The notes beneath the pieces are model-generated. The model was not told the DNA's origin. It was given only the letters and a program-made list of their open reading frames with translations, and made no database searches. Shown piece after piece: positions 61,694 to 64,000 of a stretch of DNA of 64,000 nucleotides. Numbering within the stretch: position 1 is the stretch's first letter; every line of letters begins with the position of its first letter. This DNA is from Microbotryomycetes sp. JL201 (Eukaryota; Basidiomycota; Microbotryomycetes), in contig JAQYUZ010000041.1 of the NCBI GenBank assembly GCA_033819885.1, forward strand, positions 101,224-165,223, read 5' to 3'. Position numbers and translations under genes: made by a program.

Positions 61694-63704
61694 ATGCCGG
61701 GCATGACGGCGGCGCACATGGGCGAGCAGCACGATGTCAAGATGAGTGACCCGTCAGACGGCGTCGGTGAGTGCCTACACAGAGAGCACACTGCCCATGG
61801 CCTCGCTGACTCGCCGTACACACGCGTCGCGTCGCGCCTCTTTCGGTCGTGTACAGCGCTCGACGATCTGTTCGCAGATGACGTGCGCGTGGATCACAAG
61901 CTTGCGTGAGCAAAACAAAGCCGTTCAGTGGCTACGCAGCTGGGCTGACGAGTGTCGCTGGCGACCGCAGCGCGGCAAACCTCGAGACGATGAGCGACCT
62001 CAGCAACCCGTTCGTCATGCTCACGTATTATAGGCGCCTCTTGCCATACAAGCAACTCTTTCTGTGGCTCAACCACTCGCAAGGTTAGCGCCACTGCAGA
62101 TTATGGCGAGGCCGTATGAACGAGTCAGCTCACTGGACTGGACGTGCTCCTCTTCTGTAGTGCCATCAAAGCAGTTTACTCACAGAGAGTTTGCCATGAC
62201 GCTCAAGGACGACGTGTACCTACGCTACAATTCGTACGCAGACGCGGACGAGTTCAAAAAGGACATTTTGAGGCTCAATCCGACAAGGTTCGAGATCGGA
62301 CCCGTCTACACGGGCAGGGTAAGCTCATGCTCTCTGTCTTCTCTCCACACAAAGATACAGATGTCATCTTGCTGACGTCTTTTCGTATCGCACAGCCCAA
62401 AGACCGCAAGGTTCTGATGAAATCAAACTTTAAACCAATCCTGCGCGAGCTCGTCTTTGATCTGGACATGACGGATTGTGAGCACAATCGACATGGTTGC
62501 AACAGAGTCGGGCTGCTCACGAGCGGTACAAATAGATGACGACATCCGTACGTGCTGCTCAGACAAGGGCATGTGCAAGAAATGCTGGCAATTCATCGCC
62601 ATGGCTGTCAAAGTGCTCGACACGGCCTTGCGAGGCAAGTCGCCGAATCGTCAACTTTCAAATGGCACTTACAAAGATTTTCCCCAGACGACTTTGGCTT
62701 CAAGCACCTGCTTTGGGTATACTCTGGTCGACGTGGAATCCATTTGTGGATTTCGGATCCCGAGGCGCTTGCACTCACTGACGACCAGCGAAAAGCCTTG
62801 GTCGCGTACATCGAAGTCGTCAAAGGAGGCGCCAAGATGGATCGCAAAGTCAATTTGTCCCGACCGCTACACCCAAGCTTGGCGTGAGTCCTATGAGTGC
62901 GGACTTTTCCATCATGCTGACAACTCAATCATTGTATCAAGCCGTTCTCTAGCGACGCTGAGACCCTACTTTTCGTCTGTCGTCCTGAACGAGCAGGATT
63001 GCTTGGCGAAGGAGGAGCAGTGGCAATCAATACAAAGGATTATGCCAGCCAAAGGTACTTCGTCTCGCATATGGACTCAAAAGCCCCCCCCCTCGTTTTC
63101 ACTTACATGCACGTCACTGCAGACAAGGAAAAAGTTGCAAAATATCTCGCTCGCGTCGAGACAAAAAACGGACAAACTCTTTCTGCATCACGATGGGCAG
63201 CCTTCCTGGGTGCACCCGGTCAAACCGAGACGATTGTTCAAGACATCATCCTGCAGTATACGTACCCTCGCATAGATACCGAAGTCTCAAAGAAACAGAA
63301 CCACTTGCTCAAGAGTCCGTTCTGTATTCATCCTGGCACAGGTCAGTTCTGGAACGACACGACATGCAAGGTACACATCGTTGACAAATGCTTCACGTTC
63401 AGGCCGCGTGTGTGTTCCTCTGCAGACGGCGGACGTCGAGGGTTTCGATCCAGAGTCTGTGCCTACCGTCGGCCAACTTTTAATGGAACTCGAACACTTG
63501 GCAAGGGACGGTGACGAGCAAGCAAGTTGGGACAAGACAAGCTTGAAGCCGTACGTTGAAGCCTTCGAGAGACATATCGCGCCTTTGGTCAAGGCGGACG
63601 TGAGGAAGCGTAAAGGTAAGCAGCAATGACAGGCGCTCCTTGTACATGGTCTCAAGTTCATTGTCTTTTGTACAGCTGAACAACAGAATTCGCTCGACTT
63701 TTGA
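61694..63704 (+). CDS. PRI1: DNA primase small (catalytic) subunit Pri1
   Basis: Makes RNA primers in the Pol alpha-primase complex. Conserved: [18 protein letters not shown] (62.02-62.08 kb), [20 protein letters not shown], the catalytic Asp cluster in [14 protein letters not shown] (built across an intron at 62.48-62.53 kb), Cys in [12 protein letters not shown], and [20 protein letters not shown] with its SGRRGxH motif (62.7-62.76 kb). Later come [15 protein letters not shown] and a C-terminal [11 protein letters not shown] reached over an intron at about 63615. Exon 1 (61694-61766, [13 protein letters not shown]) joins in phase to an acceptor at 61939 or 61900. ATG 61990 ([17 protein letters not shown]) would be the minimal start. 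Five to seven introns. Confidence 0.87.
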
Positions 63705-63922
63705 CTGTGACTCGCATCTGGTTTAGTGGCTGTTGTCTCGGTTGTTGTACAGTCGTTCGGACCTTCTCTCGCATATGCTCGCGCCAGTGTCAAGAGGCAC
63801 GATGCTCAAATTGGCATGTCAACGGTTGACAAAAAAAAAGGGTAAACAAGTGACAACAATGTGACGAAAAGCGAACAAAGGAAAGGAATGCACATCAAGC
63901 TAGACGGGTGATGACCGCGCGT

Positions 63923-64000
63923 CTACTTGCCGGCCGAGAACTTGGTGACGGCCTTGGTGCCCTCGGAGATGGCGTGCTTGGACAACTCGCCGGGGAGGAT
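63923..64000 (-). CDS. HTB1: Histone H2B, C-terminal end (partial)
   Basis: The minus strand from the right edge to the stop 63923-63925 reads [20 protein letters not shown] then FSAGK. This is the final helix of histone H2B ([20 protein letters not shown]). The rest lies outside the window. It converges on PRI1 with about 220 bp between stops. Nucleosome core component; only 25 residues are visible, but they are diagnostic. Confidence 0.92.
   Translation of the reverse strand: [25 protein letters not shown]

Overview
The window reads as nuclear DNA of a compact basidiomycete genome. Almost every gene is broken by short introns, many about 50-110 nt and often with a CTGAC/CTGAT-like branch site. 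Genes lie on both strands with short spacers (76-400 bp is usual, a few approach 1 kb). The protein set is fungal: Num1/ApsA, Spt20, Nce101, an Are-type sterol acyltransferase and a group X hybrid histidine kinase. Gene order and intron habit would suit a small-genome yeast-like member such as Mixia, but that is only a guess. There is no transposon, CRISPR array or recognisable tRNA/rRNA.

Layout. 1-0.4 kb: C-terminal end of a PH-domain Arf GEF. 1.0-4.7 kb (+): SPX-EXS phosphate exporter. 4.8-6.9 kb (-): proteasome lid subunit Rpn3, head to head over 76 bp with Swp1/ribophorin II (7.0-8.2 kb, +). 8.8-10.8 kb (+): Dhh1 RNA helicase with glutamine tracts. 11.1-12.0 kb (-): a protein with KEN and D-box degrons (securin-like candidate). 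12.4-21.1 kb (+): very large hybrid histidine kinase. 21.4-23.4 kb (+) and 23.7-26.2 kb (-): two MFS transporters. 26.8-27.2 kb (-): three-exon Nce101-like miniprotein. 27.5-28.9 kb (+): Spt20. 29.0-30.9 kb (-): TFIIE-alpha. 31.1-32.5 kb (+): HAD phosphatase.

32.8-42.0 kb is the least ordinary part. Two paralogues of a DUF2156-like (aminoacyl-tRNA transferase, MprF C-terminal type) protein on the minus strand flank an HSL-type esterase and two fungal membrane proteins. Downstream come SRRM1 (PWI/RS splicing factor, 42.3-44.0 kb), a Q-rich bHLH factor (44.9-48.2 kb), an Are-type sterol acyltransferase (48.6-51.2 kb), an Hst2-type sirtuin (51.5-53.2 kb), Coq3 (53.3-54.6 kb, -), a membrane-anchored cytochrome-b5-like MAPR protein (54.7-55.8 kb, -), the cortical anchor Num1/ApsA (55.9-61.1 kb, -), the primase small subunit Pri1 (61.7-63.7 kb, +) and the 3' end of histone H2B (-).

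Most genes are unrelated housekeeping functions placed side by side. Two themes stand out. First, at least four introns appear to use GC instead of GT at the donor site, each supported by reading frame and protein homology. Second, several genes in 32-56 kb could act on sterols or lipids (two DUF2156-like proteins, an HSL esterase, an Are-type acyltransferase, a MAPR protein). Fungal DUF2156 enzymes are known to aminoacylate ergosterol, so a link is possible but unproven. Exon joins were made by eye; where a start or splice site is uncertain the entry says so.
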